A DNA stretch of 64,000 bases from Humulus lupulus. Its lineage: Eukaryota; Streptophyta; Magnoliopsida; Rosales; Cannabaceae. The DNA lies in contig NC_084794.1 of NCBI RefSeq assembly GCF_963169125.1, positions 86,721,018 through 86,785,017 on the forward strand, read 5' to 3'. The notes beneath the pieces were generated by a model that did not search any database, was not told the DNA's origin, and saw only the letters and a program-made list of their open reading frames with translations. Below, one piece after another: positions 23,094 to 34,714 of the stretch; the stretch's first letter is position 1, and each line of letters starts with the position of its first letter. The translations under genes and the position numbers were made by a program.

Positions 23094-23942
23094 TTTATTG
23101 CTGGCATCAGCTTACCCTTGGGTTAAGGCAAATACCCTGGCAGGAACCATCTTGTCGTCTCTTTCTCCCTCTGGCTTGAGCTGGGGACATTCTTTCTTCC
23201 GGTGTCCTTCATGACCACAGTTGTAACATCCCTTGGTGTTTGCCTAGCATTCTCGAGGATGTTTCTTCTGGCACTTAGTACATTGCGGGTATTCTACATA
23301 ACCCGACCTACTGCTTCCATTGTTCATCCGTGCCTTTTTATCATTATCGAACTACTTATTGTCAAGATGCCTTCTTTTCTGACCATTGTGGTTGTTGGAT
23401 TGATTGTTGTTGTTGTTGTGGTTGCTATTCCGACTAGTCTAAGGTTGACTCTGCTGTATAGGCTCAGGCTTACTGGCTTATTCTTTACTAACATTAGCCT
23501 GCAGCCTTTCTACTTCTATTGTCTTTTCTAGAACATCGGCATAGGTAGTATTTCCTGGGTTTTCTAGCTTAACCCCTAGCTCGATATTTGGTCGAAATCC
23601 TCTAATGAACTTAGACACCCTCAGATAATCAGTTGGAACCATTTCTGCTGCAAACTTAGCCAATCGGTCGAACTGCCGAGCATATTCTGCCACTGATAAA
23701 CTCCCTTGCTTCAGGCCAGCGAACTCCTCGATTCTTGAAGCGATGACAGCCGAATTATAGTACTTTTTGTGGAACAGCTCCACAAATCGGGTCCAAGTCA
23801 TGGTTGCAAGATCATGAGTCTGCTGGACTAAGTCCCACCATATTCTGGCATCTTTCTTGAGCAGAGATGAAATGCACGATATGCGGTCTGCGTTGCCGAA
23901 ATTCATGTACGTCAGGATTGACTCCACGTTTCTAAGCCATTT
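23094..23942 (-). pseudogene. Gag capsid and zinc knuckle of A2 (distal part)
   Basis: The ORF at 23478-23927 holds the retrotransposon gag motif: ADRISCISSLLKKDARIWWD, FVELFHKKYYNS and GSLSVAEYARQFDRLAKFA. Downstream, in a shifted frame, an intact CCHC knuckle (CYNCGHEGHRKKEC) precedes the protease. The protein is broken at 23942 by the LTR of A3. The N-terminal part resumes at 34715-35125. The break falls between WLRNVE and the capsid. Confidence 0.88.
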
Positions 23943-24376
23943 TGAAATGAACCAACTATTCTAGACCTTGGACCATTAATAACTACTATACTAGTCTTAA
24001 GAAAACGTACATATGAAAACACCATAACTTTATTTAAAACTGTAAAGTAAAGATTTAAATACATAAATATTTCACTTAGGATATGGGATCCCATTGTTTT
24101 GAAAATAAAACAAAACATAACTTAAATAAATTGGTTACAAAATTAAGTGCGGAAAAATAATACAGATAAATCATAACTAAAAGACTTAAAAACTTCATCC
24201 TCGAATCGTACGCGCAATCCACCAATTCCATCCTGCCTCAATACACATCCCCAAGCTGCCAAGAACCTTCCCGCTGCCAAAACTATTTTCCTCCACATAT
24301 AAAACATAAAGGAATGAGCCTATTGGCCAGCAAGGAAAATCTACTACAAGCATGAAACATATACATATTATATTTT

Positions 24377-24810
24377 TTTTTATCAAGAAGAAAGGATAAC
24401 TTCATTAATCAAACAACCAGTACAAACTACACACCAGCAAAACAACAACCAGAGGCTAAAATACAAGCCACTCCAAAACAACCAAAACCAGTAACTGAAA
24501 CAATACAAACTACAAACCAGCAACACTACCAACAGAGGCTAAAAACTAAAAGCCTCTCCAAAACAACTAAAACATCAGAAAAACTGAGAAACTAACAGAC
24601 CAGCTATAAAGTTCAAGCTGAGACAGCAAACTGAGAGATAAAACGATGCTCCTTAGTAGAAAGTTTATGCTTTTGAATACTGAACAGCCTTAATTTCCAA
24701 AGCTATACTCATTGCAGATTTAGAAGATAACTCAAATATGCAGTTGTTGTGATTCCTCCAAATGCTGTAAACAGAAGCAGCTAGAATCATAACTGCAACC
24801 TGATGAATGA
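24377..24810 (-). mobile_element. 5'-truncated LINE (L1-type) tail
   Basis: The minus strand encodes VAVMILAASVYSIWRNHNNC and then a stop, matching the C-terminal zinc-finger-like end of plant L1 reverse transcriptases. This is followed by a 3' UTR with GTTTGATTAATGAAG and a terminal poly(A), seen as poly(T) from 24373 on the plus strand. A 16-bp duplication, ATACATATTATATTTT, flanks it at 24361-24376 and 24811-24826. It inserted into the copia E piece. Target-primed reverse transcription explains all of these traits. Confidence 0.9.
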
Positions 24811-25243
24811 ATACATATTATATTTTAATATAATGTTTGATTGATTAAATAAGTGTTACAAAAGTGATTATTTAATCTAGTGGGAGAATGTTATATTATT
24901 AAATATAATATAATATTAGATTAAATAATGTGACAAAATGTGATTTGTCACACCTTGTAACATATTATTGAGAGTCACAAAATTGGACAGATGTGTGTGC
25001 CTAAATGTGACATATTTTGGAGTCACAAAATCAGTTACAAATTTGTAACTCCCAAATATTACCCAATAATGTGTATATTATATGTTACACATTTGAGATT
25101 GGATTTCATAAAGCCATTATAAAATATGGCTGTTGGAGATATGATTTTAACCCCAATAATGTGTTTTTGGAGTTACAAAGTCATTTGGGAGGGTTTGGAA
25201 CCGTTTGGAAAAACAGCACATTTTCAAGTGCTGAAAATGGGCT

Positions 25244-25308
25244 GTGGCCGCGGCCACTGAATGATGGTGGCCGTGGCCTGGGGGACAGAGAGCAGTGGCC
25301 GCGGCCAC
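25244..25308 (+). promoter_or_regulatory. GC-rich palindrome cluster in copia E LTR
   Basis: The perfect 14-bp palindrome GTGGCCGCGGCCAC occurs at 25244-25257 and 25295-25308, with a decayed third copy GGTGGCCGTGGCCT at 25266-25279. The cluster ends about 165 bp upstream of the TATA box. It stands out as a GC island in AT-rich LTR DNA. Confidence 0.8.
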
Positions 25309-25474
25309 AGGTGCATTTCAGGCCAATTTTTCAATTTTTTCCAAATGTGCTGAACGGTTCTAAAAACCCAAATAACTCCCAAATCTCAATTTTAATTCCA
25401 TATTAATCCAATTAAACATTGGTAACAACCATGGGGGTTGGTAGAATTTGAAATCCAAAGGGTATCTCAAACTC

Positions 25475-25482
25475 TATAAATA
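25475..25482 (+). promoter_or_regulatory. TATA box of copia E LTR
   Basis: TATAAATA in CTCTATAAATAGGAGCC, nearly the same 16-bp context as in family A LTRs although the LTRs are otherwise unrelated. Confidence 0.75.
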
Positions 25483-26255
25483 GGAGCCTAATGCTCACTT
25501 GTAAGACACACCATTTTTCATCCACGAAGCACTTGGCTGAAAAATACACCTTGAGGCTTGATTATTCGAGAGAGCTATTTCCTTGAGAGATCCCTTAGTG
25601 CTTAGAGAATAGGGGGTAATAAGATTTTGGACAAAGGTTTTGAACCTTGTTCAAGTTGGTGATCACCACTACTCTACACTTTGGTTGACTGTGAGTTTGT
25701 GTTTTTCATTGATCTTTTCATTCAGTTGTTCTTCTTGTATTATTATTGTATTGAGTTTGTAATCCTCTTCTTCTATTTCTATTTACATATTTATTGGTAT
25801 CTTTTGTTTTAGAGTTTTAGTTCTAATAATTCTCTTCTTTCTCTCTTTTCTACATTTACCTGTGTTGTTGGTCATTGAGTTGTAAATCTATTTATCTATC
25901 ATCTTGTCCATTGTATTTTTTGCATAGAGTTGTAATATTTCTTACCATTTCCATTGAAATAAAATATATTCTCTAACAATACATACACATGAACTATAAA
26001 CTGTAAACTATAAGCATATAACCATATAAATACAACATCTATTATAATGACCATCATACTTCTTGGGACTTGCTAGCTAAGCAATCATATGTCCATAAAT
26101 TTATGGGGTTGTTATCTAAACAATCATATGCCCAAGGAATCTACTATTGGGACTTGTTATCTAAACAAGTTATATATTTGTTATCTAAACAATTCATATA
26201 CTAGAAACATATCATACTTATAACATAAACATGTATCAATAACATAAAAGCATAT

Positions 26256-27013
26256 TGTTGACGCGGTTCTTCGCCAACAGGAAATTTAGAAAAGAAGAGA
26301 AAGGGATCAGTGCTAAAGGTGAACCGAAACAGATATATGATCTTAGGAAAAAGAAATGGCTACTCGAGACACGTTTTTTAAGTGGTTCGAAGGCTAAAAT
26401 CCTTCTACTCCACTAGTCGATATTATTGCTATATTCAAGGGATACAATTATAGGGTGTTTGTTACAAGAGAGAATCCAAACCTTATCAACTCCCAAGGTC
26501 TCCATATTTATAGGAGAAGGCACCTGGGAGTTGGTAAGAAGGCCAACCCGTGACCTTCTTACCCATCATGTCGACTCTGTGACATTCATGATTAATTCCT
26601 AAACCTGACACATAAGTGTGGTCAAATCAATAGGTAAGGGGATAATGGGCCGCACGGCCCAACCTAGTTGAGGATGTCTGAATAAGCATGTTCCTGCTGC
26701 GTGTCCGAGAATTCAGGGATATATCAGACACGTGATGTCTGATATATGCACGTTTACCTTGCGTGGCTGACTTTATAAAGGGTCACAGCCTTCAACCCCA
26801 GCTCGTACTGCGGGCTGGATGCTTGACCCGACCTTCGATCGTCGTAACCCGAACTCTGTCTTTAAGTTACCAGAGGCGAACCCCCAACCATCCTCGAGCT
26901 AAGGAGGTATGACCTTACGACGCAACTCCGGTTGCGAGGGATGTCCACGAGATAATCAAGGTTAGGTCGTAGCTCAGCTTGCTAATCAGCCCGTGGGAAA
27001 ATCAGGGCGTACA
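26256..27013 (-). mobile_element. Family C solo LTR with CATAC duplication
   Basis: A 758-bp LTR, plus strand TGTTGACGCGG to GGGCGTACA. Flanks are CATAT (26251-26255) and CATAC (27014-27018). The empty site survives in the other LTR of A3 (AAAAGCATACAAATC near 33488-33502), which proves the insertion and gives the original target CATAC. The minus-strand TATA is near 26508-26517. Confidence 0.93.
26719..26747 (-). promoter_or_regulatory. Perfect 12-bp inverted repeat in family C LTR
   Basis: Arms ATATATCAGACA (26719-26730) and TGTCTGATATAT (26736-26747) are separated by CGTGA. They lie about 200-235 bp upstream of the minus-strand TATA near 26510. Confidence 0.8.
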
Positions 27014-28272
27014 CATACAAATCTACCCTATTTTCCTTACCAAAATATCGGGATGTGAGAACAAGATCTGGACTTTGGAACACTCGTAAAAGCCATAATA
27101 GAGAGGTGAGTATACTAAAGAAAAAAGATGAAAAGAACGAGCTACACCATCGAAAAGATACTTACCAACAAGAATCTTACGTTCAAGATCTTAGATGCCT
27201 AACCAAGAATAGAGAATACGAGTCAGGATTTGAGTAGAAAAACTATAAGAATCAATATAGAAAGGAACTAGAATAAAAAGAAATACCTTGAATGCTTCTA
27301 TGACTGAACTACACCTCGAAACTGAAATATACTATGAACCTTACTCCCCAAGTTTTTGATAAGCTTATAATGATTAAGCTTATAACCCCAACCCAAGTGT
27401 TTAACACTCTAAAGTAATCCTAGCAGCTTGTAGGCTCTGAATTCAGCTTGATGAATGAAGAAATGACTAGGTACTAGGTCCTATTTATAGAGTCCAAGAA
27501 TGAAAATATCTTCATTTAGCTTGAATAAAATAATGGCTTTTTAATTGAAAAACATTTGAATAATCATTTAGCAGAGGCTGAAGAATAGGTCAGAAAGATT
27601 TTGGACTTATCAAGAGGTTAAGGTTTAAAATGAGCTCAGTTTCAAAATAGTTCAAAAATCATGCACCATAGCCGATATATCGCCCATCCTAGGCGATATA
27701 TCACCTGGGCTGATATACCCGAGGCTCGTTGAGGTTGTCGTGCGAAGCTACGTGTTTTTTGTATCCCCGTATGGCGATATATCACCCCCTAGAGGTGCGA
27801 TATATCGGCATACGCTGAAATATTATACACGTAACACTTTTTCAGCCTAATTTGAATTGAGTAAACAGCCTTGACTAAGTCCTTTAACGATTTCATAGCT
27901 GCTGGCAGACCCTAGGATTTTCAAATATTTCTTTTAATAAACTTATTCCTCAAAAATACTTAATTCTCATTAAACATACACAAGACAAGTGTTAATATCT
28001 TATTAGATCTATCTAAACCTTATAGTATAATAAATATCACCTTCATAATCAATCTATAATTAATATTCTTAAACTATAGGTTAAACTGATAAAATCTACA
28101 AGTGTTACTACGAGTGTCCAACTAAGTCCTGGTTTGAACCAAAATCCACAGTCATAAAAAAAATACTTCAACTATTACTAGTTATTACTATTACTACTAC
28201 TATCTAACTAGCTAAGTAAAGTTCTTGGACTCTACAATTCTTCCCTACTAAAAAGAATTTCATCCTTGAAAT

Positions 28273-29289
28273 TTACTTACCTAATAAATCTGGATACCGG
28301 CCTTGCATGTCTTCCTCCAATTCCCACGTTGCCTCTCGTTCAGAACTATTACTCCATAGGGCCTTGACTATAAGAATACTCTTGGACCATAACTGCTTCA
28401 TCCCTCTATCTAGGATGCTAACCGGTTGTTCCTCGTAACTCAAGTCTTTCTAGAGTGTTATCGTATCGTACTTGAGGACGTGAGATGGGTCTGACACATA
28501 CTTGCGTAGCATTGAGATGTGGAACATGTTGTGACTATCAGCTAGGGCTGGCGGTAGGGCTAGTCTATACGCAACTGCTCCCAATTTGTCCAATATCTCA
28601 AAAGGACCTATAAATCGGGGACTAAGTTTGCCTTTCTTCCCAAACTGCTTTACACCTTTCATAGGAGATATCTTCAGGAAGACTAGATATTTGACTTTGA
28701 ATTCCACATCGCGTCGCTTGGCATCTGCGTAGCTTTTCTGACGGCTTTGAGCAGCAAGCATATGCTGTCTAATTAGCACTACTGCCTCTTCAGCTTTTCT
28801 AACTGCTTCGAGACCGAGAAGCTACCTTTCTCCTACCTCGTCCCAGTGCAACAGTGATCGACACCTTCTTCCATATAGCAACTCATAACGTGCCATCCCA
28901 ATCGTTGACTGGTAGCTATTGTTGTAAGAGAACTCTATTAGCGGAAAGTACTTATTCCAGGATCCTCCGAAATCAAGTACATAAGCACGTAGCATATCCT
29001 CTAAAATATGAATCGTACGCTCGGACTGCCCGTCTGTCTGAGGATGAAAAGATGTACTAAGAATTAACTTAGTACCCATGGCTTGGTGTATACTTCCCCA
29101 AAATTTTGATGTAAACACCGATCCTCTATCTGACACTATTGTCTTGGAGATTCCATGCAATCGTATTGTCTCTTGGACATAGATGTCTGCATATTGGTTT
29201 GCAGTGTATGAAGTCTTAACAGGCAGGAAATGAGCAGACTTGGTTAGTCTATCTATTACTACCCAAGCCGAATCATGCTGCTTATTCGT
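28273..29289 (-). pseudogene. Integrase catalytic core to C-terminus of A3
   Basis: A single reading frame with a few stops runs from the end of the 29290 ORF to the natural TAA at 28273. It includes [70 protein letters not shown] and RYPDLLGK. Stops fall after MGLP, after DEVGER and after KYDTITL. The DDE Asp and Glu residues are kept. Only these point mutations and the RT frameshift separate it from a full pol. Confidence 0.88.
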
Positions 29290-30228
29290 TCATGGCAAAC
29301 CCATCACGAAATCCATGACTATATCGTCCCATTTCCATTCTGGTATGCTAAGCGGTTGCAAGAAGCCTGCAGGGCGCTGATGTTCTGCTTTCACTTGCTG
29401 GCATACTAGACACTTAGAGACAAACTCCGCTATGTCCTTCTTCGTCCCTGACCACCAATATATTTCCTTAATGTCGTGAGTCATCTTGGTCGACCCTGGG
29501 TGAACTGAGTATGGGGTACTGTGTGCTTCTTCTAGAATCGCCATCTTAATCCCTTGATCATTTGGCACGCATACCTGAATCTTATATCTCAATAATCCTT
29601 GACTTGATATTGAGAAATCTATGGCCTTGCCTTCTCTGACTGCATCCATATGTGTCGCTAGTGTGTTGTCATGCCCTTGCCCAATCCGTATATCTTCTAG
29701 TAGATTTGACTGGATAGACAAATTAGCCAGCTTGTCGATAACTACCTCTATTCTGGCATTGATCAGCTCTTGCTGCAGCAGCTTTTCTATTCCGGCTAGA
29801 GCTACTAAACTTCCATAACTTTTCCTACTTAGCGCATTGGCAACTACATTTTCCTTTTCCGAATGGTATAAGATTTCGCAATCGTAATCCTTCACTAGCT
29901 CTAACCACCTGCGCTGCCTCATGTTAAGCTCCTTCTGAGTAAATAAGTACTTTAGACTTTTGTGGTCCGTATAAATCTCGCACCATTCTCCGTAAAGATA
30001 ATGGCGCCAGATTTTCAATGCAAAGACCACTGCTGCCAACTCCATATCGTGTGTTGGATAGCGTTGCTCGTACTCCTTCAGCTGCCTTAAGGCATAGGCT
30101 ATCACCTTGTCATTTTGCATCAGCACGTAACCCAACCCTTGCTTCAATGCATCGCAGTAGACTACGAACTTATCGTTGGGTGTCGGTACACAGAGTACTA
30201 GTGCTGAGCACAGCTTATCCTTAAGCAA
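29290..30228 (-). pseudogene. RNase H and integrase N-terminal domain of A3
   Basis: A 312-codon ORF begins in the RT-RH connection ([18 protein letters not shown]). It covers RNase H with Asp in VVYCDALKQG, Glu in HDMELAAVV and Asp in EIYTDHKSL. The final motif reads VVANALSRKS, with Asn where the Asp of VADALSR is expected. Integrase follows with the HHCC residues (EEAHSTPYSVHP, CLVCQQVK) and the first DDE Asp in IVMDFVMG. It ends at a TGA in place of the Arg of LPRT. Confidence 0.88.
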
Positions 30229-30710
30229 CTGAAAGCTTTCTTCACATCTATCATTCCAGTTGAATCTTTGTTGTTTCCGGGTCTGGTTGACGAGTGGAGT
30301 GGCTATCTTAGAAAAGCCCTCTAAAAATCTCCTATAATAACTTGCTAATCACAGAAAGCTTCTTACTTCGGATGCGTTCTTTGGTCTTGGCCAGTTCTTC
30401 ACAGCCTCCACCTTTGATGGGTATATTGCAACTCCGATCTTAGATATAATGTGCCCGAGGAATGCCACTTGCGAAAGCCAAAACTCGCATTTCTTGAACT
30501 TGGCATAGAGTTGATGCTCCTTTAGTCGTGACAAAACCATCCTCAAATGTTCCTCGTGCTCTAATTCATCCTTGGAGTATACTAAGATGTCTTCGATGAA
30601 CACTACGATGAATTTATCTAAGTAGACCTTGAAGATCCTATTCATCAAGTCCATAAATGCAGCTGGTACGTTGGTAAGACCAAAAGACATAACCAAGAAC
30701 TCCTAATGCC
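30229..30710 (-). pseudogene. RT palm C-terminal part and thumb of A3
   Basis: The ORF 30349-30696 carries [18 protein letters not shown] and the catalytic motif altered to FIEDILVYS, the first of the paired aspartates being Glu. [29 protein letters not shown] and a stop follow. A frameshift at about 30710 separates it from the N-terminal RT. The FIED change alone would probably disable polymerisation. Confidence 0.85.
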
Positions 30711-31655
30711 ATAACGAGTTCTAAAAGCTGTCTTAGGAATATCCTCTCCTCGTACCTTGAGCTGATGGTACCCGGATCGTAAATCAATCTTTGAAAATAC
30801 GGTTGCACCTCGGAGTTGATCAAACAAGTTTTCAATCCGGGGCGGTGGGTACATATTCTTAATCGTTACTTTATTTGGCTCGCGGTAGTCTATGCACATC
30901 CGCATACTTCCGTCCTTTTTCTTCACAAATAGGACCGGTGCTCCCCATGGCAAATGACTTCGCCTAATAAAACCCAAGTCTAGGAGTTCTTGTAGCTGCA
31001 TCTTTAATTCCTTGAGTTCCGTAGGTGCCATCCGGTATTGTGCCTTGGAGATAAGCTCGGTGCCCGGTACTAATTCAATCGTGAAGTGAATTTCTCGAGT
31101 TGGCGGCAACCCTTGCAAGTCATCGGGAAATACTTCTGAGAATTTTCTTACAATACGGACGTCTTCAACCTCAAGTGGTGTTTCCTTTACCACATCTGTG
31201 ATGCTGGCTAAGAATGCTTGACATCCTTTTTCTATCATTCTTTGGGCTTTGAGAGACGATACTAATGGGGTGCGTAATCTTGAAGCTTGTCCCATGAAGC
31301 ATAATTTCTGGCCATCAAGAGTCTCGAACATCACCTTCTTGCGTTTGCAGTCGATGGTTGCGCCATGCCTTGCTAGCCAGTCCATGCCTAGTATTACGTT
31401 GAATTCCTTGATCTCCAGTTCTATCAGGTCTCCTTCTAATTCTATGTCCTCAATCTTGATCTGTACGCCTCGTACTATCCGTGATAATAGAACTACTTTG
31501 CCCGAAGGCAACTCGATTACAAACCTAGTTCTAAATCTTTCACAAGGTTTGTCTAGTTTTTCTATCATTCCTAATGAGATATATGAATGAGTGGCTCCCG
31601 AATCAAATAGCACAGAGCATATATTATTGAGGATAGAAACCTGACCTGTGACCAC
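30711..31655 (-). pseudogene. Protease and N-terminal RT of A3
   Basis: The 336-codon ORF 30645-31655 is the longest family A frame here. It has an intact protease site [12 protein letters not shown], then [56 protein letters not shown] and motif A as [12 protein letters not shown]. The frame is lost just after TAFRTRYG, where one base is missing. Its start is internal; gag-pol was one frame, continuous with 31656-32927 except for stops. Confidence 0.9.
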
Positions 31656-32927
31656 CTTATTGCTAGCATCAGCCTCCCCTTGGGTTAAGGCGAATACCCT
31701 GGCAGGAACTATCTTGTCTTCCTTTTTCCCTTCTGGCTTAAGCTGGGGACACTGCCTCTTTTGGTGACCTTGCTGACCACAGTTGAAGCATCCTTTAGTT
31801 TTTGCACGGCATTCACCAGGGTGTTTCTTCTGACACTGAGCACATGGCGGGTATTCTACATAACCCAGTCTATTACCTCCATTATTCGTCTGTGCCTTTT
31901 TATCGCTATCAGACTTTTTATTATCAGGATGCCTTCTTTTATGACCGTTATTGTTGTTGTTACATGACTGATTGATGTTGTTGTTGTGGTGGTTGTTGTT
32001 GTGGTGGTTGTTGTTCCGACTAGTCTGAGGCTATGTAGGCTCAGGCTTACTGGCTTTTTCTTTACTAAAATTAGCCTGCAACCTTTCTACTTCTATTGTC
32101 GTCTCTAGTACGTCAGCATAAGTAGTATTTCCTGGATTTGCTAGCTTAACCCCTAGCTCGATCTTTGGTCGAAGTCCTCTAACGAACTTAGACACCCTCA
32201 GATAGTCAATTGGAACCATTTCCGGTTCGAACTTAGCTAGGCAGTCGAACTGCCGAGCATACTATGCCACTGATAAACTTCCTTGCTTCAGGCCAGCGAA
32301 CTCCTCAACTCTTGAAGCGAGTACAGCCGAATTATAATACTTCTTGTGGAACAGCTCCACAAATCGAGTCCAAGTCATGGTGGCAACATCATGCATTTGC
32401 TGGACTAAGTCCCACCATAACCTGGCATCCTTTTTAAGTAGAGATGAAACACAGGATATGCGGTCCGCGTTGCTGAGGTTCATGTGCGTCAGGATTGGCT
32501 CCACGTTCCTTAGCCACTTTTCTACCTCGAAGGGGTCTGTAGTCCCTTCAAAGTTCGGAGCATGTGGTTTACGAAACCGCTCATAAACTGGCTCCATGTG
32601 CTGTACTGGATACATCGCATAATTCGCCACTGGCCATCCCCCAAATCAACCAACTTGTTGGGGTGCTGAGGCCATTTGTTGTGGCTGTGGCTGCAGCGAA
32701 GGCAAAGGCTGAGTCTGGGGCTGAGCCTGTTGTCGTTGTTGCTGCAATAGTTCCTCGACTTGTTGTCCCAGTCTGGCGATCTCTGTAGCATTATCAACTG
32801 GCGGTGTCGGCGCATTGCGGTTGGCAGTAGCACGCACTCCCCTTCTGCGAACTAGAGGGGCTTCATTGTTCACCGGAGCAGCATTTGAGGTGTTTCCGTT
32901 GGTGCGAGCAGATCTTTGGAGCGACAT
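31656..32927 (-). pseudogene. Gag of A3 (near full length)
   Basis: The start ATG at 32927 opens MSLQRSARTNGNTS, the conserved family A gag start. In order come a Gln-rich segment with LGQQVEELLQQQ, the capsid (HAPNFEGTTDPFEVEKWL, DARLWWDLVQQM, LFHKKYYNSAVLA), FVRGLRPKIELGVK, and an intact zinc knuckle ([14 protein letters not shown]), then [12 protein letters not shown] into protease. Stops lie after the Gln-rich part (near 32640), at about 32262 and at 32031. This is the best reference gag in the window. Confidence 0.88.
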
Positions 32928-34714
32928 CGCAACAGAGTTCTAACAGTTGAGAGAAACTATTTTTAATCTACTATTGGGACTTGTTATCTTCTTCTATTTC
33001 TATTTACATATTTATTGGTATCTTTTGTTTTAGAGTTTTAGTTCTAATAATTCTCTTCTTTCTCTCTTTTCTACATTTACTTGTATTGTTGGTCATTGAG
33101 TTGTAAATCTATTTATCTATCATCTTGTCCATTGTATTTTTTGCATAGAGTTGTAATATTTCTTACCATTTCCATTGAAATAAAATATATTCTCTAACAA
33201 TACATACACATGAACTATAAACTGTAAACTATAATCATATAACCATATAAAGACAAATCTATTATAATGGCCATCATAGTTCTTGGGACTTGCTAGCTAA
33301 GCAATCATATGCCCATAAATTGATGGGGCTGTTATCTAATCAATCATATGCCCAAGGAATCTACTATTAGGACTTGTTATCTAAACAAGTTATATATTTG
33401 TTATCTAAACAAATTATGTGATTGTTATCTAAACAATTCATATACTAGAAACATATCATACTTATGACATAAACATGTATCAATAACATAAAAGCATACA
33501 AATCTACCCTATTTTCCTTACCAAAATACCGGGATGTGAGAACAAGATTAGGACTTTGGAACACTCCTAAAAACCATAATAGAGAGTTGAGTATACTAAA
33601 GAAAAGAGATGAAAAGAATGAACTACACCATCGAAAAGATACTTACCAACAAGAATCTTACGTTCAAGATCTTAGATGCCTAACCAAGAATAGAGAATAC
33701 GAGTCAGGATTTGAGTAGAAAAACTATAAGAATCAATACAAAAAGGAACTAGAATAAGGAATACCTTGAATGCTTCTATGACCAAACTACACCTCGAAAC
33801 TGAAATATACTATGAACCTTACTCTCCAAGTGTTTGATAAGCTTATAATGATTAAGCTTATAACCCCAACCCAAGTGTTTAACACTCTAAAGTAATCCTA
33901 GCAGCTTGTAGGCTCTGAACTCAGCTTGATGAATGAAGAAATGGCTGGGTACTAGGTACTATTTATAGAGTCCAAGAATGAAAATATCTTCATTTAGCTT
34001 GAATAAAATAATGGCTTTTTAATTGAAAAACATTTGAATAATCATTTAGCAGAGGCTGAAGAATCGGTCAGAAAGATTTTGGACTTATCAAGAGGTTAAG
34101 GATTAAAATGAGCTCGGTTTCAAAATAGTTCAAAAATCATGCACCATGGCCGATATATCGCCCATGCTAGGCGATATATCGCCTGGGCTGATATACCCGA
34201 GGCTCGTTGAGGTTGTCGTGCGAAGCTACGTGTTTTTTGTATCCCCGTATGGCGATATATCGACATACGCTGAAATATTATACACGTAATTACACTTTTT
34301 CAGCCTAATTTGAATTGAGTAAACAACCTTGACTAAGTCCTTTAACGATTTCAAAGTTGCTAGTAGACCCTAGGATTTTCAAATATTTCTCTTAATAAAC
34401 TTATTCCTCAAAAATACTTAATTCTCATTAAACATACACAAGACAAGTGTTAATATCTTATTGGGTCTATCTAAACCTTATATTATAATAAATATCACAT
34501 TCATAATCAGTCATATTAATCAAACCTTAGGTTATAATTAATATTCTTAAACTATAGGTAAAACTTATAAAATCTACAAGTGTTACTACGAGTGTCCAAC
34601 TAAGTCCTGGTTTGAACCAAAATCCACAGTCATAAAAAAAATACTACTACTATTACTAGTTATTACTATTACTACTACTATCTAACTAGCTAAGTAAAGT
34701 TCTTGGACTCTACA
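32928..34714 (-). repeat. 5' LTR of A3, chimeric and lacking PBS and leader
   Basis: After 39 bp of leader the sequence jumps to a 23-bp family A LTR scrap (32967-32989, CTACTATTGGGACTTGTTAT). It then enters the last 210 bp of the copia E LTR (about 32990-33199), followed by collinear family A LTR to GGACTCTACA at 34714. The scrap occurs again in its normal place near 33361. The PBS, most of the leader and the LTR start are gone. Beyond the copia part it matches the 3' LTR at 25979-28236 closely, minus the family C insertion. Confidence 0.85.

Larger units (their letters stand above)
24827..25978 (+). mobile_element. Copia E: internal 3' end, PPT and 3' LTR
   Basis: A polypurine tract TAGTGGGAGA (24878-24887) sits right before an LTR from TGTTATATTATT (24889) to TCTCTAACA (25978), 1,090 bp. 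ATACA follows at 25979-25983 and also lies at 24361-24365, so the piece behaves like an insertion with a 5-bp duplication that later lost its interior. The PPT shows that more than a solo LTR is present. ORF 25017-25406 lies within the LTR and is not called. Confidence 0.75.
23943..28236 (-). repeat. 3' LTR of A3, with three foreign insertions
   Basis: Family A LTR sequence occupies 23943-24360, 25984-26255 and 27014-28236, about 1.9 kb in all, ending GGACTCTACA. Insertions are a copia E 3' piece (about 24366-25978), a LINE tail inside that piece (24377-24810) and a family C solo LTR (26256-27013). Palindromic ATATATC cores are at about 27673-27803 and the minus-strand TATA at about 27480-27490. 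The ORF 27055-27237 recurs in the 5' LTR (33536-33718) simply because the LTRs are copies. Confidence 0.88.
23943..34714 (-). mobile_element. Ty3/gypsy element A3 (family A), nested in gag of A2
   Basis: Plus-strand ends are TGAAATGAACC at 23943 and GGACTCTACA at 34714. Flanks CATTT (23938-23942) and CATTC (34715-34719) fit a 5-bp duplication with one change, and gag of A2 rejoins across it. It has the longest surviving pol ORFs of the window (312 and 336 codons). The 3' LTR is swollen by a copia fragment, a LINE and a family C solo LTR. The 5' LTR has lost its start and the leader. By LTR likeness it appears younger than A1 or A4. Confidence 0.9.

Noticed and set aside
23202..23531. Plus-strand hydrophobic ORFs opposite gag zinc knuckles (also 31761-31967 and 56761-57081)
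   Set aside because: They recur in each family A copy only because the antisense of the Gln/Asn-rich linker and CCHC reads as Leu/Val-rich.
25017..25406. 129-codon plus-strand ORF in the copia E LTR
   Set aside because: It spans U3 and the palindrome cluster, and no protein family or repeat of the frame is seen.
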